Source: Magnetospirillum fulvum MGU-K5 (lineage in GTDB: Bacteria > Pseudomonadota > Alphaproteobacteria > Rhodospirillales > Magnetospirillaceae). Taken from it: a stretch of DNA of 64,000 nucleotides. Positions 44,098 through 53,215 of the stretch are shown one piece after another. The stretch covers positions 1 through 64,000 of the forward strand of contig NZ_AQPH01000005.1 in NCBI RefSeq assembly GCF_000442515.1, written 5' to 3'. Position 1 is the stretch's first letter. Every line of letters starts with the position of its first letter. The notes below the pieces were generated by a model. The model worked only from the letters and a program-made list of their open reading frames with translations. It ran no database searches and was not told the DNA's origin. The translations under genes were made by a program, and so were the position numbers.

Positions 44098-45723
44098 TTA
44101 GGTCCGGAGTCGCAGGGCCGCCACCCATCCGGGCACATCGGCCCCGGCTTCGCGGCGGCTGACCGCCGGTTCAAGCAGCGCCACCGCGAATCCGGCGGCT
44201 GCGGCCTGCGCCTCGATATAGGCGGCGCTATGGGCATAGCGATTGCCGTTCCCCAAGCGATAATCGGCCTCGTCACAGCGTTCCAGGGTACAGGCGAACA
44301 TTCCGCCCGGCTTCAACGCCAGCGCCGCCGCCGTCAGCAGCGGGGCCAGATTGCCGAAATAAACCAGCACGTCGGCGGCCACCACCACATCATAGCAGCC
44401 CGGCCGCGCCGACAGCCCGGCGATCAGTTCGCCGACTTCCAGCCGGTCGTACAGCCCCCGGCGTTCGGCCCGTTCGATCATCGCGGGCGAGATGTCCAAC
44501 CCATCCAGCCATGCCGCCAGCGGCCGCAGTACCGGGGCGGCAAGGCCGGTGCCGCATCCGGCATCCAGCACCGCCAGCCCGTTGTGGCGGTCCAGCACCC
44601 GGGACAGGACCTCGCCCATCTGCTCGGGGCCGCAATAGCCCAGCCCATCGACCAGGGCGGAATCGAAATGGTTGGCGTAATCGTCGAACAATTGGCGGAC
44701 ATAGGCATCGGGTGCCCGTTCGGGCGGGGCGGCGGCCCCGACCTGGGCCAGCCCCAACGCCGCTCCGATCCGGTCAGAGGGGTCAAGCCGCAGACAGAGG
44801 CCGTAATGCTCGGCCGCTCGCTCGGTCTGCCCCAATACCCGGCAGCTTTCGGCCAGACACCAATGGCCCTGAACCAAATCCGGGCGAATCGCCACCACCC
44901 GCTCGAATGCTGCCGCCGCGCCCTCCTGACGGCCCTGCGCGGCGCGGATCAGCCCCAGTTCCAGCCAGCCGCCACTTTCCTGCGCCGCCAGCCGGGTGGC
45001 ACGCTCGGCCTCGGCGCGGGCGTCGTCCAGTCGGTTCAACCGCCGCAGCGCCCCGGCCAAGGCGGCGGCGGTCGCGGCATGGTTGGGGCGCAACTCGGCG
45101 GCCCCACTCAGGATCGTCAGTGCCGCATGCAGGTGGCCGCAGGCGACCAGCACCAGCCCATAATTATAAAGCGCCGTCGCCCAGTTCGGCCGCAATTCGA
45201 GGGCACGGACCAGGAAACCGGCGGCTTCCTCCGACTGGCCGTTTTCGTGCAGCAGCGAGCCGAGACAGCATAGCGCCACGGCATGACGGGGGTTGGCGGC
45301 AATGGCGCGGCGACAGTGATCGATCGCGGCGTCGCGCTGCCCGCTTTGTCCCAGCAATTCGCCCAGCCGGGCATGAGCCTCGGCATGGGTGGGCGCCATC
45401 TCCAGCACCGTCCGATATTGGAGAATCGCCGCGTCGCGCTGGCCCTGCGCTTCCAGCGTCTGACCCAGGGCCAGACGCGGCACCGGCTGACGGGGATCGG
45501 CGGCCACCGCCCGCGATAAATGATCGACCGCCTTGCGGCCCAACCCCTGTTGCTGGGCAATCAAACCAAGAAGGTAATGCGCCCCGCCGAAATCGGGTCG
45601 CCGCGCGGCAAGCCGTCGCCCCAGACGCTGAGCTTCGGCAAGGTCGCCGTCTTCCCAGGCCTGCATCGCAACGGCGAATTCCTCGCCAATGGTCGTTACC
45701 GATGGGTCGCTGCCGGTCTTCAT
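44098..45723 (-). CDS. TPR-repeat/SAM-dependent methyltransferase fusion
   Basis: A 541-residue protein. About nine tetratricopeptide repeats fill residues 15-310. A class I methyltransferase domain follows (about 330-541), with the SAM motif VLDAGCGTGLAAPVL and motif LKPGGMFACTLE. TPR-methyltransferase fusions occur in alphaproteobacteria near polysaccharide genes and may modify protein or glycan targets bound by the TPRs. Substrate unknown. It is transcribed with asnB, 67 bp away. Confidence 0.9.
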   Translation of the reverse strand: MKTGSDPSVTTIGEEFAVAMQAWEDGDLAEAQRLGRRLAARRPDFGGAHYLLGLIAQQQGLGRKAVDHLSRAVAADPRQPVPRLALGQTLEAQGQRDAAILQYRTVLEMAPTHAEAHARLGELLGQSGQRDAAIDHCRRAIAANPRHAVALCCLGSLLHENGQSEEAAGFLVRALELRPNWATALYNYGLVLVACGHLHAALTILSGAAELRPNHAATAAALAGALRRLNRLDDARAEAERATRLAAQESGGWLELGLIRAAQGRQEGAAAAFERVVAIRPDLVQGHWCLAESCRVLGQTERAAEHYGLCLRLDPSDRIGAALGLAQVGAAAPPERAPDAYVRQLFDDYANHFDSALVDGLGYCGPEQMGEVLSRVLDRHNGLAVLDAGCGTGLAAPVLRPLAAWLDGLDISPAMIERAERRGLYDRLEVGELIAGLSARPGCYDVVVAADVLVYFGNLAPLLTAAALALKPGGMFACTLERCDEADYRLGNGNRYAHSAAYIEAQAAAAGFAVALLEPAVSRREAGADVPGWVAALRLRT

Positions 45724-45848
45724 TCTATCCTGTCCAATAAGATGGAAATAATATCCGGGTTTTACCCGACTGTCACGAATAGCCGTAGGATCGCTCAGGA
45801 TTTATTGCGTTGCCTCGACTACTAAGTATCCAATCCCCTTAAATTACA

Positions 45849-46040
45849 CTCGCATGGGGTGCGCGGGCGCGGCGGGATCCGTCGCTTTCGCTCGTTATGC
45901 GCCCCTCATTCGCCGGGCGCTCATTCCATTCGCTTGGCTTTCGCTCGCATGGGCTCGCGGGCGCTCAATGCGCCAGTCGCTTTCGCTCGTTATGTGCCCC
46001 TCATTCGCCGGGTGCTCATTCCAGTCGCTTGCGCTCCATC
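45849..46040. repeat. Tandem duplication of a 95-bp intergenic unit
   Basis: The segments at 45849-45943 and 45944-46038 are imperfect copies with a period of 95 bp; CGCTTTCGCTCGTTATG and CCCCTCATTCGCCGGG recur at the same offset. The unit is also internally repetitive (GCTTTCGCTCG, CGCTTGCGCTC). There is no coding frame. It fills most of the gap between two divergent genes. Confidence 0.8.
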
Positions 46041-46109
46041 CAGGGTGTTGACGGCACAGGTGGGCGTGCCATCCTGACGGCCCGATGCCGTATGAAGGAG
46101 ATCCGAGCC

Positions 46110-47096
46110 TTGACCACCGAAGCGGGCTGTCGCCAGGCGGGCAGTATCTGGGCCGGACACCGGCTGCGCACCGCCCGTCTGGTGCTGCGTCTTCCCACTC
46201 CCGCCGATGCCGCCAGCCTGCCGCCGCTGCTGGACGATTGGGAGGTGGTGCGGCTGACGGCGCGGATTCCCCATCCTTACGGTGTGGACGATGCCGCCGC
46301 CTTTATCGCCGAGCAGGAACAGCGTCGCCAAAGCGGGCAGGGAGTGGCGTTGTTGCTGGAACGGACGATCGACGGCGTGGTGATCGGCTGTGTCGGGTTC
46401 GGCCTTGATGCCGAGGGAAACCCCGAACTGGGCTATTGGCTTGGTCGTGCCTATTGGGGCCAGGGCTATATCGTCGAGGCGGTGCGCCGTTTGATCCGTC
46501 ATCTGTTCGAGACGTTGGGCTATGCCTCGGTGTGGGCGCAGGTTCACCCCGACAATGCGGCGTCAAAGCGGGTGCTGGCAAAGCTCGGCTTTTCTTTGGA
46601 CGGCTGTGTGACGTGCACGCTGCCCGCGCGGGGCGAAAGCGTGGTGTCGCCGCGCTTTGCGCTTACCCGGACGGATTGGGCCGCTGCCCATGCCGCGCGG
46701 CCCCATCTGCTGGTGGTGGCGGCGGCGTTGGTCGATGGCGACGGGCGGGTGCTGATGACGACGCGGCCGCCCGGTAAAACGATGGCCGGGCTGTGGGAAT
46801 TCCCCGGTGGCAAGGTCGCGCCGGGCGAGACACCGGAACAGGCGCTGGTGCGCGAGCTGGAGGAGGAACTGGGGCTTGACGTCACCGAGAGCTGCCTGGC
46901 TCCGGTCGGCTTTGCCTCGCACGATTACGACACCTTTCACCTGTTGATGCCGCTCTATGTGGTGCGGGTGTGGCAGGGCACGCCGACCCCGCGCGAAGGC
47001 CAGTCTTTGCGCTGGGTCCGTGCCGCCCGGCTGGCCGATTTGCCGATGCCGCCTGCCGATATCCCGCTGGTGGCGGTCCTGCGGGAATGGGTATGA
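46110..47096 (+). CDS. GNAT acetyltransferase-Nudix (MutT-type) fusion
   Basis: A two-domain protein of 328 residues. The GNAT domain (about 8-175: LGYWLGRAYWGQGYIVEAV, DNAASKRVLAKLGF) resembles RimJ/RimL-type acetyltransferases. The Nudix domain (about 195-328) has a full box, GGKVAPGETPEQALVRELEE then ELGL, and WEFPGG, fitting an 8-oxo-dGTP pyrophosphatase. TTG at 46110 is favoured by AAGGAG 9 bp upstream; ATG at 46092 is possible but has no ribosome-binding site. Such fusions are known in alphaproteobacteria. Nucleotide-pool cleaning plus an unidentified acetylation. Confidence 0.9.
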   Translation: MTTEAGCRQAGSIWAGHRLRTARLVLRLPTPADAASLPPLLDDWEVVRLTARIPHPYGVDDAAAFIAEQEQRRQSGQGVALLLERTIDGVVIGCVGFGLDAEGNPELGYWLGRAYWGQGYIVEAVRRLIRHLFETLGYASVWAQVHPDNAASKRVLAKLGFSLDGCVTCTLPARGESVVSPRFALTRTDWAAAHAARPHLLVVAAALVDGDGRVLMTTRPPGKTMAGLWEFPGGKVAPGETPEQALVRELEEELGLDVTESCLAPVGFASHDYDTFHLLMPLYVVRVWQGTPTPREGQSLRWVRAARLADLPMPPADIPLVAVLREWV

Positions 47097-47124
47097 TGGC
47101 CCCAGCCACCAACGGGAGGACGCG

Positions 47125-47862
47125 ATGACCGACGCGGCGATTTTGGTGATCGGCAATGAGATTTTGTCGGGGCGTACCCGCGACGCCAACATCCAGTTCC
47201 TGGCCACCGAATTGGGGGCGCTGGGGATTCCGTTGGCCGAAGTCCGCGTCGTCCGCGACGATACCGCCGACATCGTTGCCGGTCTCGACGCATTGCGCGC
47301 CCGCTACAGCTATGTTTTTACCAGCGGCGGGATCGGGCCGACTCACGACGACATCACCTCCGCCGCCGTCGCCGCCGCCTTTGGCGTCGAACTGGTGCGC
47401 GATCCCGAGGCGGTGCGCCGCCTCGCCTTGCGCCATCGCGGCGATGATCTCAACGCCGCCCGGCTCAAGATGGCCGATATCCCCGCCGGAGCCAGCCTGA
47501 TCGATAATCCGATCAGTCAAGCGCCTGGATTTCGCATCGGCAACGTATTTGTTCTAGCCGGGGTGCCAAGCGTCCTTCAGGCGATGTTCGCCTCGTTGAA
47601 GCCCGCTCTGGCCGCCGGGGCGCCGCTGCAATCGCGCTCGGTGACGATGGCGGCGCGCGAGGGCGATCTGGCCGAGCAACTGGCGGCGATCCAGTCCCGT
47701 CATCCCGAGGTCGAGATCGGTAGCTATCCGACCTTTGCCGAGGGCGGTCCCCGCGTGTCGATCGTCGCGCGCGGGTCCCAGGTCGGGGTGCTGGATCAGG
47801 TCGAAGGCGAGGTCCGCGCCCTGGCGGCGCATCTGGGCGCGGTGGTCATCGCGGCCGATTGA
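47125..47862 (+). CDS. MoaB/CinA-N domain protein (competence/damage-inducible-like, COG1058)
   Basis: A 245-residue protein with the molybdopterin-binding fold: AAILVIGNEILSGRTRDAN at the start, and TSGGIGPTHDDITSAAVAAA. No C-terminal PncC deamidase domain, so it is a stand-alone CinA-N type (nicotinamide-mononucleotide-related ADP-ribose pyrophosphatase activity in some members). The ATG at 47125 follows GGGAGGA. It lies 28 bp after the GNAT-Nudix gene, probably in one transcript of nucleotide-recycling genes. Confidence 0.88.
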   Translation: MTDAAILVIGNEILSGRTRDANIQFLATELGALGIPLAEVRVVRDDTADIVAGLDALRARYSYVFTSGGIGPTHDDITSAAVAAAFGVELVRDPEAVRRLALRHRGDDLNAARLKMADIPAGASLIDNPISQAPGFRIGNVFVLAGVPSVLQAMFASLKPALAAGAPLQSRSVTMAAREGDLAEQLAAIQSRHPEVEIGSYPTFAEGGPRVSIVARGSQVGVLDQVEGEVRALAAHLGAVVIAAD

Positions 47863-47975
47863 TACCGGCAGGCTTTTCCATGCTGCCCGGCACTTTTTGC
47901 CTCTCCGCCCATGGTGGGGCGTGTGGCTAAAGGCGAAATTAAATAAAAACAACGCGATCGATGGTCTCGGGTGAT

Positions 47976-47990
47976 TGGCCCGGCTCTTGC
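47976..47990 (+). promoter_or_regulatory. Sigma-54 promoter of fliK-flgD-flgE
   Basis: TGGCCC at 47976-47981, five bases, then TTGC at 47987-47990. The GG and GC dinucleotides are 10 bp apart as RpoN requires. It lies 40 bp upstream of the fliK ATG. Flagellar hook genes are commonly sigma-54 dependent in this group. Confidence 0.7.
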
Positions 47991-48030
47991 GATATGGGGA
48001 GGGCGACCAACCCAGTGCGGGGACGAGACC

Positions 48031-49797
48031 ATGACCGTGCAATCGATCGACAAACGGACGGCGGCTGATAGCTCGACGACCTCGACGGCCCAGGACCGGC
48101 AGGGTTCGGCCGCGACGTCCGATGATGCGTTTGTCGCTTTGCTGCGGCAGGCGTCGCAGCGGTTCGGCTCTCAGCAATCGTCGTCGGCGATGTCGGCGAA
48201 TTCGGTGCTGGCCGATCACTTCAACGCGGTACGTGCCGATTCCAAGGACGATTCGCAACGGTCGAGCCGCGACAGCGACACGTCCGACCGTAACTCTGCC
48301 CGCAACGATAAAAGCACGGCCAAGGCTGACCGCTCGTCGCGGCAGGATCAGGCCACGGCGAACGCCTCGCGCCCCGATCGTGCCGCCAAGGCCGACCGGA
48401 ACGACGATGCCCCGGCCGATGCCGCCCCGGCACGTGTCGCCACCGATAAAGCTGCGGACGATAGCCCCCGTGCCACCGCCAAGGCCGACGCCGGGGACAC
48501 CAAAGCCGCCGCCACCGATCAGGCTCAGGCCGACGCCACCACCGTTGCCCCGCCGCCCGAAGCTCCGGCCGCTCCGGCTGCTCCGGTGGCTGCCCCGGTG
48601 CAGGCTCAGACGGAAATGGTGCCTGACACCACCGCCGCCGCCAAGGTCGGGACCGCAGAGGCCGGGCAGGCCCATCCCGATCAGATCGCCCAGACTGCCG
48701 GTTCCGCCGCGACCCCGCGCGACCAGCAGAAATCAGCCGGTGCGGCCCAGACTCAGGCGGCCAACGACGATGCCGCCTCGCTGGTTGCCGATCTGACTGC
48801 TCAGTCCAGTGCGACCCAGACCGCCGCTGCCGCCTCGGCCAATGCCAAGACCGCCCGTTCCGACGCCGCCCGCGATCAGGCCAACGATCTGGCGGCGCGG
48901 TTGGCCGATACCGGTGCCGCGATCCAGGTCAAGGTTCAGACCAGCGGCAGCACCGATGCGGCCGCTCCGGTGGTTGCCGCCGCCGAGACCGTCGCCCAGC
49001 CCGAAACGTCATCGCTGACCGGCCAGGGCAATCCCCAGGCGGGTTCCGGCCAGGGCGGACAAGACCCCAACGCCCGCTTCGGAGCGCAGCCCCAAACTGC
49101 TGATGCGGTGTCGCTGGCTCCGGTGGCTCCTGCCGAAGGCGAAGCCGCTCCGGCCCAGGCCGCGAAACAGCCCGCCGACGCCTTTGCCGCGATCCTGGCG
49201 GCCCAGAGCCAAGCCTCAGGCGCGACCGAGGCTGCCGCCCCCGAAACCCGTCCTGTCGCCGGCCTGACCGGCCTGACCGGAATGCAGGGGGCCGAAAAGG
49301 CCGCCCCGACCCAGACGGCGCAGGCGTTGCGGGCGCCCCGCGTGCCGATGCCCGCCCAGGTGCTGGACCAGATCAACGTTCAGATCGACAAGGCGGTCAA
49401 GGAAGGCTCGGACACTGTCAAGATTCAGTTGCGGCCGCTCGACCTCGGCCGGATCGAGATCAAGCTCGACGTCGGTACCGACGGCAAAGTGGCGGCGACC
49501 GTCACCGCCGACAAGCCCGAGACCCTGGCGATGTTGCAAAAGGATTCTCGTGGGCTGGAAAAGGCGCTGGAAGATGCTGGCCTCAAGCCCGACAGCTCGG
49601 CCACCAGTTTCAACCTGCGCGGCGGCGAACAGCAGCAACAGCAGCAGGCCGCCGACCGCAATGGCGACCAGGGCCGCTCGGCCCGCAATCGGGGCCGTGA
49701 GTTCGGGGCCGATGACGAGTTGCTGGCCGCCAACCAAATTCAGGCAAGCGTGACGCGGGCCGCCAGCGGACGCTCCGGCGTCGACATCTCGGTTTAG
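48031..49797 (+). CDS. fliK: Flagellar hook-length control protein FliK
   Basis: A 588-residue protein. Residues 1-440 are low complexity, rich in Ala, Asp, Gln and Thr, as in FliK molecular rulers. The C-terminal Flg_hook domain (about 450-540) has IQLRPLDLGRIEIKLDV and VTADKPETLAMLQKDSRGLE, the substrate-switch part. A Gln-rich run (about 530-540) and a Gly/Arg tail follow. Secreted through the flagellar export gate during hook growth. ATG 48031 is 13 bp before the FlgD leader's counterpart arrangement; flgD follows its stop by 13 bp. Confidence 0.9.
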   Translation: MTVQSIDKRTAADSSTTSTAQDRQGSAATSDDAFVALLRQASQRFGSQQSSSAMSANSVLADHFNAVRADSKDDSQRSSRDSDTSDRNSARNDKSTAKADRSSRQDQATANASRPDRAAKADRNDDAPADAAPARVATDKAADDSPRATAKADAGDTKAAATDQAQADATTVAPPPEAPAAPAAPVAAPVQAQTEMVPDTTAAAKVGTAEAGQAHPDQIAQTAGSAATPRDQQKSAGAAQTQAANDDAASLVADLTAQSSATQTAAAASANAKTARSDAARDQANDLAARLADTGAAIQVKVQTSGSTDAAAPVVAAAETVAQPETSSLTGQGNPQAGSGQGGQDPNARFGAQPQTADAVSLAPVAPAEGEAAPAQAAKQPADAFAAILAAQSQASGATEAAAPETRPVAGLTGLTGMQGAEKAAPTQTAQALRAPRVPMPAQVLDQINVQIDKAVKEGSDTVKIQLRPLDLGRIEIKLDVGTDGKVAATVTADKPETLAMLQKDSRGLEKALEDAGLKPDSSATSFNLRGGEQQQQQQAADRNGDQGRSARNRGREFGADDELLAANQIQASVTRAASGRSGVDISV

Positions 49798-49810
49798 GGA
49801 GTAGCCCGTC

Positions 49811-50623
49811 ATGGCCGTTGACGCAACCTCTGCTGCCGCCTCCTCCTCGGGGTCGACACCCTCCACCAAAAGCGACGCCGGTCGGACCTCGCTGACGTCG
49901 AACTTCAACACCTTCCTGACGATGCTGACGACCCAGTTGAAGCACCAGGACCCGTTGTCGCCGATGGACTCGACCCAGTTCACCAGCCAGTTGGTGCAGT
50001 ATGCGGGCGTCGAACAGCAGATCAATACCAACAGCAATCTGGAAAAGCTGCTGACCTTCCAGCAGAACACCCAGACGGCGCAGTCGGTCAGTTATCTGGG
50101 TGAGTCGGTCGAGATGGCGGGCGATCAACTGCCGGTGCAGAGCCACTCGGGAACCTTCTCCTATACCCTGCCGGTGGCCGCCAATTCCTGCGACATCCAG
50201 ATCAAGGACTCGGCCGGTACCGTGGTCTACAAGACCACCGGCGACATGACCGTCGGTCGCCACGACCTGGCCTGGAACGGCGTCGACAGCAGCGGCAAGA
50301 CCCTGGATGACGGCATCTATACCGTCAGTGTCATCGCCAAGGATAAGGACGGCAAGAGCATCACCCCGACGATGACCACCTTCGGGCAGGTCACCAAGGT
50401 CACCAATGACGCGACCAATGGAACCGTTCTGGAAATGGGCGCGGGCAGCAAGGGGGCCAAGGTGAGCGTGCCGGTGGGCAAGGTTCTGGGCGTCAATGCC
50501 GATAATACGTTGGTCAATGCGCAGCTTACCGCCGCCCAGGCCCAGTATCAGGCCTCGGCCGCGGTCTACAAGGCCATCCAGGAAATGAATAAGCCCAAGA
50601 CCGATACGCCTGCTACCCCGTAA
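49811..50623 (+). CDS. flgD: Flagellar hook assembly protein FlgD
   Basis: A 270-residue hook cap. The conserved N-terminal part contains FLTMLTTQLKHQDPLSPMDS and TQFTSQLVQYAGVEQQI; an Ig/tudor-like core holds DLAWNGVDSSGKTLDDGIY. It caps the growing hook and lets FlgE subunits polymerise. Encoded between fliK and flgE, 13 and 15 bp from its neighbours. Confidence 0.95.
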   Translation: MAVDATSAAASSSGSTPSTKSDAGRTSLTSNFNTFLTMLTTQLKHQDPLSPMDSTQFTSQLVQYAGVEQQINTNSNLEKLLTFQQNTQTAQSVSYLGESVEMAGDQLPVQSHSGTFSYTLPVAANSCDIQIKDSAGTVVYKTTGDMTVGRHDLAWNGVDSSGKTLDDGIYTVSVIAKDKDGKSITPTMTTFGQVTKVTNDATNGTVLEMGAGSKGAKVSVPVGKVLGVNADNTLVNAQLTAAQAQYQASAAVYKAIQEMNKPKTDTPATP

Positions 50624-50638
50624 TGTGAGGAGGAAGTC

Positions 50639-53215
50639 ATGAGTTTGTATGGCGCGCTGTACTCAGGTGTCTCGGGCCTCTCCTCGCAATCGAGTGCGAT
50701 GGGTGCGATTTCCGATAACATCTCGAACGTCAACACGATCGGCTATAAGGGAACCAAGGTCAATTTCCAGACCCTGGTCACCAACAATGCCGGTCTGACC
50801 GAATATTCGCCGGGCGGCGTGATGTCGAAGCCGCGAGCCGGGATCGACAATCAGGGCCTGTTGCAGGCGTCTTCAAGCACCACCGATCTCGCCCTGGCGG
50901 GTAACGGTATGTTCGTCGTCAATACCGATCCTGATCCGGCCACCTCGGGCAATGGCAGCTTCCAGTACACCCGCGCCGGATCGTTCAAGGTCGATAAGCA
51001 GGGCTTTCTGCAAAACGTGTCGGGCTATTACCTCCAGGGCTGGCCGCTGACCCCCACCGACAACAGCGCCGAAGCCCGTCCGGCCGAGACTCAGATCGAC
51101 GGCCTGACCTATATGAAGGCCTATAAGGACCAGAACGGGACCTTCCACTACATCAATCAGAACATCGTCAACTCGACGGAACTGAAGTCGCTGAACCTGA
51201 AGACGATCGGCGGCACCGCCGATCCGACCACCCAAATCAAGCTCGGCCTCAACCTTCCGGCCGCCGACGCGGTGTTCAATCCGGCGGTGACCGGGTCGGG
51301 CGGGTTGCGTCAGACCAACACCCAGATTTATGACTCGCTGGGATCGACCCACAATCTGATCTTCAACTGGTCGAAGACCAACGCCAACCAGTGGGACATC
51401 CAGAACAACAGCAATTACTTCAACGTCAAGCAGGCCCTGACCGATACCACCGCGTCTCCCGACGTGATGGCGAAGTTCCAGATCGCCGGTCAATCCGACG
51501 GCAGCACCAAGACGGTGATCGACAGCTCTGTCGCTGGTCATGGTTCGGCGTTTTTCGCCAAATCGGGGGTCATCGCCTTTGCGACGGCGGGCGACGCCAG
51601 CCTGTTGCCCAAGGGAACGACGTTTACCGTCACCAACTCGCCGGATTCCGGCAATCTCGGGAACTTCCTGGTTGGCACCGGGGCGACCGCCTCGACGGCT
51701 TTGACCGCCGGAGCGCCGGCGGGCGGCACCTTGACCGTTGCCGCCAACGGCGCGACCAACACCTATTCGTCGGTCACCTATGGTGCGGGTAGCGCCACCT
51801 TCGGCGGTGCCAACATCCCCAGCCTGTCGGCTGGCGATATTATCCAGATCACCGACTCGGCGGGCACCACCGGCTTTTATCAGGTCGGCGCCGCCTACGT
51901 TACTGGCGCGGCGACCGTGCCGCTGACGCCGTGCAGCTATATCGGCATCAACACCGCGCCGTATCAGGTTCAGCGCGGAATCACCCCGCCGGAAGGCTCC
52001 GCCTCGCTCGATCTGCTCGATCCGACGGGCACCGGGGTCTATGCCTCGCAGGCGCGGATGGACTTCATCGCCAGCAGCCGCAGCGACATCGAAGCGATGG
52101 ACGGCAAGACCTTCACCATTTCCGTCAATGGCCAGTCCCTGACGATCGAGTTCGACACCAACAATACCAACAGCCTGTACAACCGGGGAACCGGGGCAGG
52201 GTCGAGCAACATCATCATCGATCTGTCGAACAAGACGGCGGTCACCAGCGGTGCCGACGTGTCCAGACTGGTGGCGGCGGCTCTTAACAATGCCAGCAAC
52301 TGGGATGCGGCGACCAACCTGAACCTGCCTGTGGCCGGAACCGTGGTCCCGATCGGGACCGACCGCCCGCTGTTCCGTGGCAACGGGGCGACGCTCGAAA
52401 TCGTCCAGCAGCCGTCGGTCGGGGTCGATTATAAATTCAATCTGGCCGGTCTGGATGTCGGGTCGCCTGCCAGCACCAACAAGTTCAATGCCTGCACCCA
52501 GACCCAGACCCACGAATGGACGTCGTCGATCCCGCCGGTCGATAAGACCTCGGGCATGTTCACCCTGCACGGCATCACCGCGACCACCAGCCCGGCGGTC
52601 GTCTTCAATGGCGATGGCACCCCGCAGAAGATCATGAACACCGGCAGTGCGTCCGGTGCGGCCGGTCAGATCGCGCCGAAGCCGAAAATTTCGATCTCTT
52701 GGGCCAACGGTGCCCAGAGCATGACGACGGTTCCGAACGGCACCAGCGCCAACCACCAGATTTCGCTGTTCCTGGGCAATACCTCGGTCGGCGATGGTCT
52801 GACTCAGTTGGGCGACAAGTACACCACCGCCTTCAGCACCGCCGACGGGGCCAAGTTCGGCAATTTCACCGGTGTTTCGGTCGGGGCAGATGGTGTGGTG
52901 ACGGCGTTGTTTGACAACGGTGTCCGCCGTCCGGTGTTCCAGATCCCCGTTGCCACCTTTACCAATCCCAACGGGTTGGAAGCAAAAAGTGGCAATTCCT
53001 GGATCGAGACCAACACCTCGGGATCTTACACCCTGCGCACGGCTCAAGAAGCGGGCGCGGCGGCGGTGACCGCCTCGTCGCTGGAATCCTCGACCGTCGA
53101 TATCGGGACCGAGTTCACGACGATGATCGTCACCCAGCGCGCTTATTCGGCGGCGGCGAAGATCATCACCACCGCCGACCAGATGCTCGACGAATTGATC
53201 CAGATCAAGCGTTAG
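50639..53215 (+). CDS. flgE: Flagellar hook protein FlgE, extra long
   Basis: An 858-residue hook protein, about twice the enterobacterial length. N-terminal D0 helix YGALYSGVSGLSSQSSAMG with AISDNISNVNTIGYKG. C-terminal D0 has ESSTVDIGTEFTTMIVTQRA and IITTADQMLDELIQIKR. The middle is a large insertion of beta-rich, Ser/Thr/Ala-rich sequence expected to be exposed on the hook surface. GAGGAG precedes the ATG by about 6 bp. The stop overlaps the opposing receiver gene by 4 bp. Confidence 0.95.
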   Translation: MSLYGALYSGVSGLSSQSSAMGAISDNISNVNTIGYKGTKVNFQTLVTNNAGLTEYSPGGVMSKPRAGIDNQGLLQASSSTTDLALAGNGMFVVNTDPDPATSGNGSFQYTRAGSFKVDKQGFLQNVSGYYLQGWPLTPTDNSAEARPAETQIDGLTYMKAYKDQNGTFHYINQNIVNSTELKSLNLKTIGGTADPTTQIKLGLNLPAADAVFNPAVTGSGGLRQTNTQIYDSLGSTHNLIFNWSKTNANQWDIQNNSNYFNVKQALTDTTASPDVMAKFQIAGQSDGSTKTVIDSSVAGHGSAFFAKSGVIAFATAGDASLLPKGTTFTVTNSPDSGNLGNFLVGTGATASTALTAGAPAGGTLTVAANGATNTYSSVTYGAGSATFGGANIPSLSAGDIIQITDSAGTTGFYQVGAAYVTGAATVPLTPCSYIGINTAPYQVQRGITPPEGSASLDLLDPTGTGVYASQARMDFIASSRSDIEAMDGKTFTISVNGQSLTIEFDTNNTNSLYNRGTGAGSSNIIIDLSNKTAVTSGADVSRLVAAALNNASNWDAATNLNLPVAGTVVPIGTDRPLFRGNGATLEIVQQPSVGVDYKFNLAGLDVGSPASTNKFNACTQTQTHEWTSSIPPVDKTSGMFTLHGITATTSPAVVFNGDGTPQKIMNTGSASGAAGQIAPKPKISISWANGAQSMTTVPNGTSANHQISLFLGNTSVGDGLTQLGDKYTTAFSTADGAKFGNFTGVSVGADGVVTALFDNGVRRPVFQIPVATFTNPNGLEAKSGNSWIETNTSGSYTLRTAQEAGAAAVTASSLESSTVDIGTEFTTMIVTQRAYSAAAKIITTADQMLDELIQIKR

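Noticed and set aside
45849-46040. Possible CRISPR array
   Set aside because: Only two units, period 95 bp with no alternation of constant repeat and variable spacer, and no cas genes.
46016-46198. Minus-strand short frames across the 95-bp repeat
   Set aside because: Created by the repeat itself; no ribosome-binding site and no conservation between the two copies' frames.
50873-53047. Long reading frame on the minus strand opposite flgE (over 700 codons)
   Set aside because: Codon bias is the shadow of flgE; residues are Arg/Gly/Gln-rich with no family motif, and FlgE itself has clear N- and C-terminal signatures.
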